Shown here: in pieces, positions 8,320 to 16,037 of the stretch | Position numbering within the stretch: position 1 is the stretch's first letter | How the letters are laid out: the number at the start of each line of letters is the position of its first letter | DNA from: Variovorax sp. UMC13 | GTDB taxonomy: Bacteria > Pseudomonadota > Gammaproteobacteria > Burkholderiales > Burkholderiaceae_C | NCBI RefSeq assembly: GCF_014170375.1 | Contig: NZ_LZZW01000023.1 | Coordinates: 236,379-300,378 of the forward strand | DNA: 64,000 bases | Direction: 5' to 3' | Position numbers and translations under genes: made by a program | Notes under the pieces: generated by a model | What the model was told of the DNA's origin: nothing | What the model saw: the letters and a program-made list of their open reading frames with translations, nothing else | Databases searched by the model: none

Positions 8320-9687
8320 ATGAACCGAGAGCCGGACTTTCTGGAACACCTGCGCGCCGAGTTGCGTGGCGGCCGCGTGTGGCTCGACCGCGCCATCGTG
8401 CTGGGCTATGCCATTGCGGCCGGCCTCTTCGTGGTGGGCTTCACCTTCGCCAGCGACTGGGTCTTCGGTGCATTCCACCGCTTCTACCGCGCCTGGCCCT
8501 GGGCCGTGCTGCTGACCACGCCGCTGATCACGGCCGGCATCGTCTGGGCCACGCTGCGCTTCTTTCCCGGCGCGAGCGGCTCGGGCATTCCGCAGGTCAA
8601 GGCGGCGCTCCATCCGGCCTTGCCCGAGGAACGGCGTTCGATGTTCGCGTCGCTGCGGCTCACGGTGGCCAAGATCGGCCTGGGCGTGGCGGGCTTTGCC
8701 GCCGGCCTGTCGATCGGGCGCGAGGGTCCGTCGGTGCAGGTGGCGGCGGGCGTCATGCAGCACGCGCGCCGCTGGCTCTCGCCAGCCACCACCATCGACG
8801 GGCGGGCGCTGCTGGTGGCCGGCGGCGCGGCCGGCATCGCCGCGGCCTTCAACGCGCCGCTGGCGGGCGTGGTGTTCGCGATCGAGGAACTGTCGGGCCG
8901 GCTGGAGGCGCGCTCCAGCGGCCTGATCATCACGGCCATCGTGCTGGCCGGCCTGGTGGCGGTGTCGGCCTTCGGCAATGTCAGCTATTTCGGCGTGATT
9001 CATGTGCCGCGCCTGGGTTGGGATGCGCTCGGGCCGGGCCTCTTGGTCACGCTGCTGAGCGGTGCGGCCGGCGGCCTGTTCGCCCGGCTGCTGATCGCCT
9101 CGCTCACCGGCGCGCCGGGCCGCCTCGGCCGGTGGCGCGCGCGCTTCCCGGTGCGCTTCGCGGCCGTGGGCGGGCTGGCGGTGGCCGTGATCGGCCTGGT
9201 GACGGGCGGCGTCACCTTCGGTGCGGGGTCCGAGGCGGTCAAGGCGATGCTGCAGGGCCACGACGAACTGACGCCGCTGTACACGGTGCTCAAGTTCGTG
9301 GCCACCTGGCTCACCGCCTGGTGCGGCGTGCCGGGCGGCATCTTCGCGCCTTCGCTGTCGATCGGCGCGGGCATCGGCGATGCCGTGGCCGGCCTGACCA
9401 GCGGCGAGCTGGGGCCGGCGCTCATCGCGATGGGCATGGCCGGCTTCCTGGCGGCGGTGACGCAGGCGCCGCTCACCGCCTTCATCATCGTGATGGAGAT
9501 GGTCGACGGGCATGCCATGGTGCTGAGCCTGATGGCGGCCGCCATGCTGGCCAGCCTGGTTTCGCGGATGATCAGCCGGCCCCTGTACGACACGCTGGCC
9601 GAACACATGGTGGGGCGGGCGATGGCGTCCGGGCCGCCGCAGGCCGATCGGGTGGCGGGCTCGGCGCCTCAGCGGCCAGACGCGTAG
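8320..9687 (+). CDS. ClC-family chloride channel/transporter
   Basis: A 455-residue membrane protein with the three chloride-binding signatures of the family: GSGIPQVKAAL, GREGPSVQ (containing the gating glutamate) and GGIFAPSLSIGAG. The length fits a ClC core without C-terminal CBS domains. The ATG at 8320 was preferred to a TTG 18 bases upstream because it starts the conserved protein. Directly before it is a GGGGGC/GCCCCC dyad enclosing TACACT, and no Shine-Dalgarno sequence is visible. It overlaps the convergent monooxygenase gene by 19 bases at their 3' ends. Whether it is a channel or a Cl-/H+ exchanger is not clear. Confidence 0.92.
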   Translation: MNREPDFLEHLRAELRGGRVWLDRAIVLGYAIAAGLFVVGFTFASDWVFGAFHRFYRAWPWAVLLTTPLITAGIVWATLRFFPGASGSGIPQVKAALHPALPEERRSMFASLRLTVAKIGLGVAGFAAGLSIGREGPSVQVAAGVMQHARRWLSPATTIDGRALLVAGGAAGIAAAFNAPLAGVVFAIEELSGRLEARSSGLIITAIVLAGLVAVSAFGNVSYFGVIHVPRLGWDALGPGLLVTLLSGAAGGLFARLLIASLTGAPGRLGRWRARFPVRFAAVGGLAVAVIGLVTGGVTFGAGSEAVKAMLQGHDELTPLYTVLKFVATWLTAWCGVPGGIFAPSLSIGAGIGDAVAGLTSGELGPALIAMGMAGFLAAVTQAPLTAFIIVMEMVDGHAMVLSLMAAAMLASLVSRMISRPLYDTLAEHMVGRAMASGPPQADRVAGSAPQRPDA

Positions 9688-10799
9688 CCGGTGAACAGCG
9701 CCACCACGCTCTGGGGCGCGTCGGCGTCGAAGAAGCACCGGAGGTTCCGGTCGGTCTCGGCAGCAACGGAGCTGCTGCGCGGGAAGAGATCACGTTCATA
9801 CGCCGCGAGCGCGGCTTCGATGTCGCCAGGATGGGCGGCGATGGCCTGGCCCAGTTCGGCGCCGTCGCAGAGCGCGAGGTTGGCGCCCTCGCCGGCGAAG
9901 GGCGACATCAGGTGGGCCGCGTCGCCGAGCAGGGTCACGCCGGGCACGCGGTTCCAGCGATGGCCGATCGGCAGCGCATGGATGGGGCGCAGCACGGGTT
10001 CGGTGTCGCCGTCGGTGATCAGCGCCTTCAGCGCGGGCGCCCAACGCTCGAACTCGTCGGCGATGCGGGCCAGGGCCTTCGTCCGATCGGAGAAGTCGAG
10101 CGCGGCGATCCAGTCCTCGGGCCGGTTCAGGGACACATAGGCCTGCAGCTCGCCGTTGGCATGGCGGTGGGCCAGGATGCCCTGGCCCGGCGCGATCGCC
10201 ATCAAGGTGCCGTCGCCGACGGCTTGCGCGCTGGCGGGGTGCCGGGTGTCGCTGTCGAACAGATGCGTCTCGATGAACGAGGTGCCGACGTACGCGGGCA
10301 GCACGTCGGACAGCAGGGGGCGAACCCTGGACCAGGCGCCATCGGCGCCGACCAGCAGATCGGCGACCACGCGCGTGCCGTCGGTGAAGTCGAGCCGGTG
10401 TTTTCCGTCGCCCAGCGGGATGGCCGCGCCGAGCTTGCGGCCCCACTGGATCGTGCCGGGCGGCAGGGCATCCATCAGGAGCCGGCGCAGCGCGCCGCGA
10501 TCGACCTCGGGCCGGGTGCCGCTGCCCGGCCACGCCATCAGGATGCGGCCGTGCAGGTCGACCACCCGCTTGGCGTCCGCGCCGGGGAGCACCAGGTCGA
10601 GGAATTGCTCGTAGAGGCCTGCGGCCTTGAGCGCGAGCTGCCCGTTGTGTTCATGGATGTCGAGCAGGCCGCCCTGGGCGCGCGCGTCGGCCGAGGCCTC
10701 CGCTTCGTAGACCGTGGCGGCGATGCCGTGGACGTGGAGGACGCGCGCCAGGGCCAGGCCGCCGAGGCCGGCGCCGACGATCGCGATGCGGGGATGCAT
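9669..10799 (-). CDS. TetX-like FAD-dependent monooxygenase
   Basis: A 376-residue group A flavoprotein monooxygenase. The N-terminus has the Rossmann motif IAIVGAGLGGLALA, then GGLLDIHEHNGQLAL and the second FAD motif GDAAHLMSPFAGEGANLAL near residue 300. Several stretches resemble tetracycline-inactivating TetX, including the GG-LD-H-GQ-A pattern and the DRGALRRLL segment. The start at 10799 has AAAGGA before it. A longer frame to 10886 was rejected because it runs through the operator region. It is divergent from a TetR regulator. Likely role: hydroxylation of an aromatic or polyketide-like compound. Tetracycline inactivation is possible but unproven. Confidence 0.85.
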   Translation of the reverse strand: MHPRIAIVGAGLGGLALARVLHVHGIAATVYEAEASADARAQGGLLDIHEHNGQLALKAAGLYEQFLDLVLPGADAKRVVDLHGRILMAWPGSGTRPEVDRGALRRLLMDALPPGTIQWGRKLGAAIPLGDGKHRLDFTDGTRVVADLLVGADGAWSRVRPLLSDVLPAYVGTSFIETHLFDSDTRHPASAQAVGDGTLMAIAPGQGILAHRHANGELQAYVSLNRPEDWIAALDFSDRTKALARIADEFERWAPALKALITDGDTEPVLRPIHALPIGHRWNRVPGVTLLGDAAHLMSPFAGEGANLALCDGAELGQAIAAHPGDIEAALAAYERDLFPRSSSVAAETDRNLRCFFDADAPQSVVALFTGYASGR

Positions 10800-10845
10800 G
10801 GAGATTCCTTTGGGGAAATGGGTTTCAGGGAAGTCCGCGAGTTCA

Positions 10846-10881
10846 TGGAACGTCATTCCATTATGTTGGAACAACATTCCA
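10846..10881. promoter_or_regulatory. Twin palindromic operators between the TetX-like gene and tetR
   Basis: Two copies of TGGAA-N5-TTCCA, at 10846-10860 and 10867-10881, with centres 21 bp apart (two helical turns). The second also contains the inner dyad ATGTTG-GAA-CAACAT (10863-10877). They lie in the 101-bp divergent gap, 20 bp before the tetR start. This is the expected layout for a TetR-type dimer controlling both genes. The sites are seen directly and the regulator assignment is inferred. Confidence 0.75.
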
Positions 10882-10900
10882 TTCATGTCAAGATGCGGCC

Positions 10901-11581
10901 ATGGCTTCCAAAAAAATCAGCACCCCCCGGCGAGAAGAATCGCTCTCGCGCGATCGCATCATCGAGGCAGCAATCGAGTTGCTGGACAGCAACGGAGAAG
11001 GCGGCTTGACCTTCCGCAGCCTGTCCGAACGGCTCGCCACCGGCCCGGGCGCCCTCTACTGGCACGTCGCGAACAAGGACGACCTGCTGAGCGCGGCCTG
11101 CGACGCCATCGTCGCGCGCACCCTCGAAGACAGCGCCGTTGGCGCAACGCCGGATCACACGATCCGCACGCTGGCAGGCGACCTGTTCGACGCGATCGAC
11201 CTGCATCCCTGGGTCGGCTCGTCCCTGGCCGCCGCGTCCGGGCAGTTGCCGATGATGCGCATCGTCGAGCGCATCGGCCGGCAGGTCCGCGCGCTGGGCG
11301 TGCCGGACGCGGCGCAGTGGGCCACGGCGTCGGTGCTGCTGCACTACATCCTGGGCGTGGGCGGGCAGAACGCGGCCAACGGGCAGTTCGCCCGCACGCA
11401 CGGCATCGACCGGGAGGCGTTCCTCGCGGCGATGTCGGCCAGGTGGCTGGCGCTGGACCCCGAGGATTTCGCCTTCACGCGCAGCTTCGCGGACCGCCTG
11501 CCGACGCACGACGACCGGGCCGACTTCCTGGCCGGCATCGACGTGATCCTCGACGGCATCGCGTCGGCGCACGGCCGCTGA
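10901..11581 (+). CDS. TetR family repressor with tetracycline-repressor-type C-terminal domain
   Basis: A 226-residue regulator. The N-terminal helix-turn-helix (about residues 17-63) contains GLTFRSLSERLATGPGALYWHVANKDDLL, in which the ALYWHVANKDDLL recognition region is typical of the TetR/TetR_C subgroup. The remaining all-alpha domain would bind ligand. It is transcribed away from the TetX-like monooxygenase across twin palindromes. The simplest reading is a drug- or metabolite-responsive repressor of that enzyme and of itself. The ligand is unknown. Confidence 0.9.
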   Translation: MASKKISTPRREESLSRDRIIEAAIELLDSNGEGGLTFRSLSERLATGPGALYWHVANKDDLLSAACDAIVARTLEDSAVGATPDHTIRTLAGDLFDAIDLHPWVGSSLAAASGQLPMMRIVERIGRQVRALGVPDAAQWATASVLLHYILGVGGQNAANGQFARTHGIDREAFLAAMSARWLALDPEDFAFTRSFADRLPTHDDRADFLAGIDVILDGIASAHGR

Positions 11582-11642
11582 GCCCGATGCGGGGGTGCCC
11601 GTACGATCGGGGCCTTTCACCCTCGACCCGATTCTTTGCTGC

Positions 11643-12080
11643 ATGAAGATCCGCCTTGCCCTTCCCGCCGACATCCCTGCCGTCTTCGAAGTCCGCACGG
11701 GCGTGCGAGAGAACCACATGTCGATGGCCGAACTGGCGGTCATTGGCGTCACGCCCGACACATTGCCCGGCATGCTCGAAGGCGACGGGCGTGGCTGGGT
11801 GGCCGAGGAAGACGGCCGGGTGCTGGCCTTCGCGATGGCTGACGCGGCCGATGCGACGGTGTTCGCGCTGTTCGTGCGCGACGGCAGCGAGGGCCGGGGA
11901 CTGGGACGCCTGCTGATGGCCGAGGCCGAGCAATGGCTGTTCGCGCGCGGCTGCGCGCAGATCTGGCTGGTCACCGACAGCGACCGGGCCGTGCGGGCCA
12001 ACGGCTTCTACCGCCACCTGGGCTGGACCGACGACGGCCTTCAGGACGACGGACAGGTCCGCTTCATCAAGCGGGCCTGA
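11643..12080 (+). CDS. GNAT family N-acetyltransferase
   Basis: A 145-residue protein with the GNAT fold: an N-terminal beta-alpha unit, then the acetyl-CoA pyrophosphate loop in RDGSEGRGLGRLLM (about residues 80-92), and the late NGFYRHLGW segment seen in many members. The ATG at 11643 was chosen; an upstream ATG at 11595 would add 16 residues unlike the family. A TACGAT hexamer about 40 bases upstream may be its -10 element. It stands alone, convergent with ferredoxin-NADP reductase nine bases away. The acetyl acceptor cannot be predicted. Confidence 0.85.
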   Translation: MKIRLALPADIPAVFEVRTGVRENHMSMAELAVIGVTPDTLPGMLEGDGRGWVAEEDGRVLAFAMADAADATVFALFVRDGSEGRGLGRLLMAEAEQWLFARGCAQIWLVTDSDRAVRANGFYRHLGWTDDGLQDDGQVRFIKRA

Positions 12081-12089
12081 GCGCGCCGT

Positions 12090-13118
12090 TCAGCCGACGC
12101 CGAGCAGCTGGTGCAGGCGGGTGCTGGTGGTCGTGTACTGCAGCGGCACGGCCTTGCCCGGGAACACGATGGCGGTCGCGGCCCAGGCGGCCAGCGTGGC
12201 CTCGTGGAAGCCGCAGACGATCAGCTTGCGCTTGCCCGGGTAGGTGTTGATGTCGCCCACCGCGAACACGCCGGGCTCGCGGGTCTGGTAGCCCTCGGTC
12301 TCGACCGGCACCTGCTTGCGTTCGAGTTCCAGGCCCCAGTCGGCGATCGGGCCCAGCCGCGGCGAGATGCCCAGGCAGGCGATCAGCGCGTCGATGGGGC
12401 GCGCGACCACCTGCGTGTCGGGCAGGGTCACTTCCAGCTCGGTGCCGTCGAAGCCCGAAGGCTGGCCGACCACGAAGCGCAGCGCGCCCGCCGCGAGCTG
12501 CGCGCGCAGTGCCGCGACCTTGGCCGGCTCGGCCTGGAAGCCGTCGCGGCGATGCAGCAGCGTGACCTCGGCAGCCACATCGACCAGGGCCAGCGCGGTG
12601 TCGAGCGCGGCATCGTCGCCGCCCTGGACCACCACCGACTGGCCGGCGAAGCGGGAGAGGTCCGACGGGTGATAGAACAGCTTCGTGCCCTCGAAGGCTT
12701 CGATGCCCTCGATGGTCACGCGCCGCGGGACGAAGGCGCCCACGCCGCCCGCGATGAACACGGTCCTGGCGAGGAATTCGGTGCCGGTGCTGGTGCCCAG
12801 CCGCAGGCGGCCGTCGGGCTCGCGCGCCAGCGTGGCGACCTGCTGGCCCAGGTGCATCACCGGCTGGAGCGGGGCGACCTGTGCCAGCAGCGCGTCGGCC
12901 AGGCCGCGGCCGGTGGTCGCGGGCGTGCCGGGGATGTCGTAGATGGGCTTGTCGCCGTAGAGCTCGACGCACTGGCCGCCCACGTGGGGCAGGGTGTCGA
13001 CGATGTGGCTGCGGATCTCGAGCAGGCCCAGCTGGAAGGCCTGGAACAGCCCGACCGGGCCGGCGCCGATGATCAGCGCGTCGGTTTCGATCGGGCCGAT
13101 CGGTGAGGGCGACGTCAT
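12090..13118 (-). CDS. Ferredoxin-NADP+ reductase, thioredoxin-reductase-like type
   Basis: A 342-residue two-dinucleotide-domain flavoprotein. FAD motif GAGPVG at residues 18-23, HVGGQC with YGDKPIYDIPG shortly after (typical of the YumC-like FNR type), an NADP-domain GGDDAALDTA, and a late GVFAVGDINTYPGKRKLIV segment. There is no CxxC redox pair, so it is not a thioredoxin reductase. It is seven bases downstream of a ferredoxin gene in the same direction, behind cysHDN. It probably moves electrons between NADPH and that ferredoxin, and CysI is a plausible final acceptor. Confidence 0.88.
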   Translation of the reverse strand: MTSPSPIGPIETDALIIGAGPVGLFQAFQLGLLEIRSHIVDTLPHVGGQCVELYGDKPIYDIPGTPATTGRGLADALLAQVAPLQPVMHLGQQVATLAREPDGRLRLGTSTGTEFLARTVFIAGGVGAFVPRRVTIEGIEAFEGTKLFYHPSDLSRFAGQSVVVQGGDDAALDTALALVDVAAEVTLLHRRDGFQAEPAKVAALRAQLAAGALRFVVGQPSGFDGTELEVTLPDTQVVARPIDALIACLGISPRLGPIADWGLELERKQVPVETEGYQTREPGVFAVGDINTYPGKRKLIVCGFHEATLAAWAATAIVFPGKAVPLQYTTTSTRLHQLLGVG

Positions 13119-13125
13119 CGACGCC

Positions 13126-13455
13126 TTACTTCACCAGCTCGGCGACCTTGTTGGGCTTGTCTTTCCACTCGTCGGCATCGGGCAGCGGCGCCTTGCGCTT
13201 GGTGATGCTCTTCCAGCCGTCGGCCAGGGCCAGTTCGGCGTTGAGCTTGATGAAGGCGAGCTGGTCGGCCGGCAGGTCTTCTTCCGCGAAGATCGCGTTG
13301 GCTGGGCATTCGGGGATGCAGACGGCGCAATCGATGCATTCGTCCGGATCGATCACCAGCATGTTGGGGCCTTCGCGGAAACAGTCCACGGGACACACGT
13401 CGACGCAGTCGGTGTATTTGCAGCGGATGCAGTTTTCTGAGACGACGTGGGTCAT
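13126..13455 (-). CDS. fdxA: 7Fe ferredoxin FdxA
   Basis: A 109-residue ferredoxin with two cluster motifs: C9, C12, C17, C21 and C25 in the first half, and C40-x2-C43-x2-C46-x3-C50 in the second. The five-cysteine first motif and the C-terminal tail match the [3Fe-4S][4Fe-4S] ferredoxins of the Azotobacter FdI type. It is 78 bases downstream of cysN and seven bases upstream of the reductase gene, so it may be co-transcribed with the sulfate-reduction genes. It acts in the cytoplasm as a low-potential electron carrier. Confidence 0.93.
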   Translation of the reverse strand: MTHVVSENCIRCKYTDCVDVCPVDCFREGPNMLVIDPDECIDCAVCIPECPANAIFAEEDLPADQLAFIKLNAELALADGWKSITKRKAPLPDADEWKDKPNKVAELVK

Positions 13456-13533
13456 GAGGATCTATTGCCGAGGGAGCTCGGTCGTCAAGTGAAATCGGGG
13501 GAAACCCCGCATTTTAAGGGCGTTGTGCGGGCT

Positions 13534-14856
13534 TCAGCCGAGGGCGGGACGAATCAGCACCGCGGCCGAGGTCTTGTGGCTGGCCGTGTCGACCAGCACC
13601 AGCGAACCCAGGGCACGCGAACGCGTGAAGGGCAGCACGGCCAGCGGCTGCTGGAGCGCGAGCACCACGTCGCCGATGGCGTTGGCCTCGAGCTGGGTCG
13701 CGGGCCTGGATTCGAGCGTGGCGATGTCGACGCGGTCGACGATGCGCGCCACCTTGGCCTTGACCCAGCGGTGGCCCTGCAGCGCCCAGTAGATGCGGCC
13801 CGGCACCAGCGGCTCGTCGTCGAGCCAGGCGACCGTGGCGGTGATCTCGCGCACCGGCGTGAAGGCGTCGGGCGCCAGCAGCCAGTCGCCGCGCGACACG
13901 TCGAGCTCGCGGTCGAGCACGATGCCCGCGCTGTGGCCCGCATGCACGGCCTTGGGCTGGCGCGTGTGGCCCAGCACCTGCGCCACGGTCGCGCTCTGGC
14001 CGCTGGGCATCACGGTGACGCGCTGGCCCGGCTCCACGTGGCCGCTCGCGACCCGGCCCCAGAACACGCGGCGGCCCTGCGAGGTGTCGGCCGACGAGGA
14101 GAACTTCTCCACCCATTGCACCGGGAAGGCGAAGGGCACGTCCTCGTCCTGCGCGGTGACCGGCAGGCCTTCGAGCAATTCGAGCAGGGCCGGGCCCTGG
14201 TAGCCGCACCAGTCGGGGTGCGCCGACACCACGTTCCAGCCCTTGAGCGCGGAGATCGGCACGATGGCCGCGACCTGTACGCCGGCGTTCTCGGCAAAGG
14301 CGTGGAGTGCGTTCGAGATGCGCTCGAAAGCCAGTTCGGCATCGGCGATGGCGTCGAGCTTGTTGACCGCGAAGACGATCGACTGCACACGCAGCAGGTG
14401 GCACAGCAGCGCGTGGCGGCGGGTCTGCGCGAGCAGTTCGCCCTTGACCACTTCGCCGTCGCCCACTTCGGCCGCCCAGGCCAGCTTGGTCGCATCGACC
14501 AGCACCACGGCCGCATCGGCGCTCGAGGCGGCCGTGACCATGTTGCGCGTGTACTGCTCGTGGCCCGGCGCGTCGCCGATGATGAACTTGCGCTTCGCCG
14601 TCGCGAAGTAGCGGTAGGCCACGTCGATGGTGATGCCCTGCTCGCGCTCGGCCGACAGGCCGTCGGTCAGCAGCGCCAGGTCGGTCTCGCCGCCGCGCTG
14701 CACGCCGGCCAGCTGGTCCTGCAGCACGGTCTTGCTGTCGACCAGCAAGCGGCCGATCAGCGTGCTCTTGCCGTCGTCGACCGAGCCGCAGGTGATGAAG
14801 CGCAGCGCGGCGCCGGTGTCGGCTGCCACGGCGGTGGGAAGGGTGCTAACGGTCAT
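13534..14856 (-). CDS. cysN: Sulfate adenylyltransferase subunit 1 (GTPase), CysN
   Basis: A 440-residue translation-factor-like GTPase with G1 GSVDDGKSTLIGRLL, G3 DAPGHEQYTRNM, and the NKLDAI guanine-specificity motif. Beta-barrel domains II and III make up the second half. With CysD it makes adenosine 5'-phosphosulfate (APS) from sulfate and ATP, driven by GTP hydrolysis. The protein stops after the barrel domains, so it is not the CysNC type fused to APS kinase. An AAGGA stands before the ATG. Two tandem copies of a structured repeat separate it from cysD. Confidence 0.96.
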   Translation of the reverse strand: MTVSTLPTAVAADTGAALRFITCGSVDDGKSTLIGRLLVDSKTVLQDQLAGVQRGGETDLALLTDGLSAEREQGITIDVAYRYFATAKRKFIIGDAPGHEQYTRNMVTAASSADAAVVLVDATKLAWAAEVGDGEVVKGELLAQTRRHALLCHLLRVQSIVFAVNKLDAIADAELAFERISNALHAFAENAGVQVAAIVPISALKGWNVVSAHPDWCGYQGPALLELLEGLPVTAQDEDVPFAFPVQWVEKFSSSADTSQGRRVFWGRVASGHVEPGQRVTVMPSGQSATVAQVLGHTRQPKAVHAGHSAGIVLDRELDVSRGDWLLAPDAFTPVREITATVAWLDDEPLVPGRIYWALQGHRWVKAKVARIVDRVDIATLESRPATQLEANAIGDVVLALQQPLAVLPFTRSRALGSLVLVDTASHKTSAAVLIRPALG

Positions 14857-14876
14857 GTCTTTTTTCCTTTTTCCAG

Positions 14877-14970
14877 GGACACCGCGGAACCGGCTTTGCC
14901 GGGCCGCTGGTGTCGCCCCCTTGAGGGGGGAGTCGAGCTACACGCAGTGAGCGAGGGACGGGGGTGTGCC
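14877..14970 (-). repeat. Structured intergenic repeat, copy 1 (before cysN)
   Basis: In the sense of the cys transcript it contains a CCCCC/GGGGG hairpin with loop TCAA, then a longer hairpin. The longer hairpin has outer stem GACACC/GGTGTC, middle stem GCGG/CCGC and inner stem CCGGC/GCCGG around a 3-base loop. The 3' edge is 20 bases before the cysN ATG. A second copy follows upstream at a 96-bp period, and a third lies in the ssu locus at 34093-34192. Confidence 0.85.
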
Positions 14971-14972
14971 CA

Positions 14973-15064
14973 GGACACCGCGGAACCGGCTTTGCCGGGC
15001 CGCTGGCGTCGCCCCCTTGAGGGGGAGGTGGCTACACGAAGTGAGCCGCATCGGGGGTGGGTCA
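14973..15064 (-). repeat. Structured intergenic repeat, copy 2 (after cysD)
   Basis: Nearly identical to copy 1 over its 3' half and to the ssu copy over its first 15 bases in transcript sense. Those first bases, TGACCCACCCCCGAT, include the cysD stop codon. The single change in the outer stem (GGTGTC to GGCGTC on the plus strand) leaves a G-U pair in the transcribed strand, so the hairpin would still fold in RNA. Copies 1 and 2 fill the whole cysD-cysN gap. Confidence 0.85.
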
Positions 15065-16012
15065 GAAATACCCGTCTTTCTTTCGTTTTTCCATGGAGGC
15101 TTCGGACGTCATGTCGTCCATGCGCGTCGCGCCGCGCTCGCTCACGTCGACCGTGAGCGTCTCCAGCACCACGTCGCCCGCGTCGGCCGCCAGGCTCTCG
15201 ACCGGGCAGGTGGTGGTGATGTCGCCCACGGTGCGGAAGCGCACGTCGCGGGTCTGGATGGTCTCGCCCTCGCGTGCCGGCGTGAGCGGGCTCACCGGCA
15301 CCAACAGGCCGCGGCGCTCGACCACCTCGCGCTTGTGCGTGTAGTAGATCGAGGGCAGGGCGACCTGCTCGCGTTCGATGTACTGCCAGACGTCGAGCTC
15401 GGTCCAGTTGGAGATCGGGAACACGCGGAAGTGCTCGCCGGGTGCCAGCCGCGTGTTGAACAGCGTCCAGAGTTCGGGCCGCTGGTCCTTGGGTTGCCAT
15501 TGGCCGAAGGCGTCGCGGTGCGAGAAGATGCGCTCCTTGGCGCGCGCCTTCTCCTCGTCGCGGCGGGCGCCGCCGATCAGCGCGTCGAAGCGGAACTCCT
15601 CGATGGCTTCGAGCAGCGTCACCGACTGGTGCGCATTGCGCGACTCGCCCGGGTGGGCCAGGCGCACGGTGCCACGCGCCATCGAGTCCTCGACGCTGCG
15701 CACGATCAGCTCGGCGCCCAGTTCCTTGGCGCGGAAGTCGCGGAAATCGGTCACTTCGGGGAAGTTGTGGCCGGTGTCGATCATCAGCAACGGGTAGGGG
15801 ATGCGGCCGGTGCCGAAGGCCTTCTCGGCGCACTTGAGCAGCACCAGCGAATCCTTGCCGCCCGAGAACAGCAGGGTCGGACGCTCGAAGGCCGCGGCCA
15901 CCTCGCGCAGGATGAAGATCGCTTCTTCCTCGAGCGCGTCGAGGTGCGTGTTGGACAGGCGCGGGGCCGTGTGCGTGGGTTGCAGCATGTCGATGTCGGT
16001 GCGGGCGTTCAT
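15062..16012 (-). CDS. cysD: Sulfate adenylyltransferase subunit 2, CysD
   Basis: A 316-residue PP-loop ATPase with the SGGKDSLVLLKCAEKAF motif near residue 50 and the characteristic C-terminal RGATRMDDM-type tail ending in KRKKDGYF, as in well-studied CysD proteins. It catalyses adenylation of sulfate, with CysN as its GTPase partner. It lies 25 bases downstream of cysH and is followed by the two-copy repeat before cysN. An insertion between the two subunit genes is noteworthy because their products act as a 1:1 complex. Confidence 0.96.
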   Translation of the reverse strand: MNARTDIDMLQPTHTAPRLSNTHLDALEEEAIFILREVAAAFERPTLLFSGGKDSLVLLKCAEKAFGTGRIPYPLLMIDTGHNFPEVTDFRDFRAKELGAELIVRSVEDSMARGTVRLAHPGESRNAHQSVTLLEAIEEFRFDALIGGARRDEEKARAKERIFSHRDAFGQWQPKDQRPELWTLFNTRLAPGEHFRVFPISNWTELDVWQYIEREQVALPSIYYTHKREVVERRGLLVPVSPLTPAREGETIQTRDVRFRTVGDITTTCPVESLAADAGDVVLETLTVDVSERGATRMDDMTSEASMEKRKKDGYF

Positions 16013-16037
16013 GGTGGGAGCGGAGGGAGCGATGTCG

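Noticed and set aside
10800..10886. N-terminal extension of the TetX-like protein (30 extra residues)
   Set aside because: It would run through the twin operators, and the conserved FAD motif begins a few residues after the ATG at 10799, which has a good ribosome site.
9669..11581. Calling the flavoenzyme/TetR pair an acquired tetracycline-resistance determinant
   Set aside because: No mobile element or change in base composition is visible; similarity to TetX is by motif only, so the resistance role is left open.
14877..15064. CRISPR-like tandem repeat between cysD and cysN
   Set aside because: Only two copies, no unique spacers of constant length, no cas genes, and a third copy sits alone far away.
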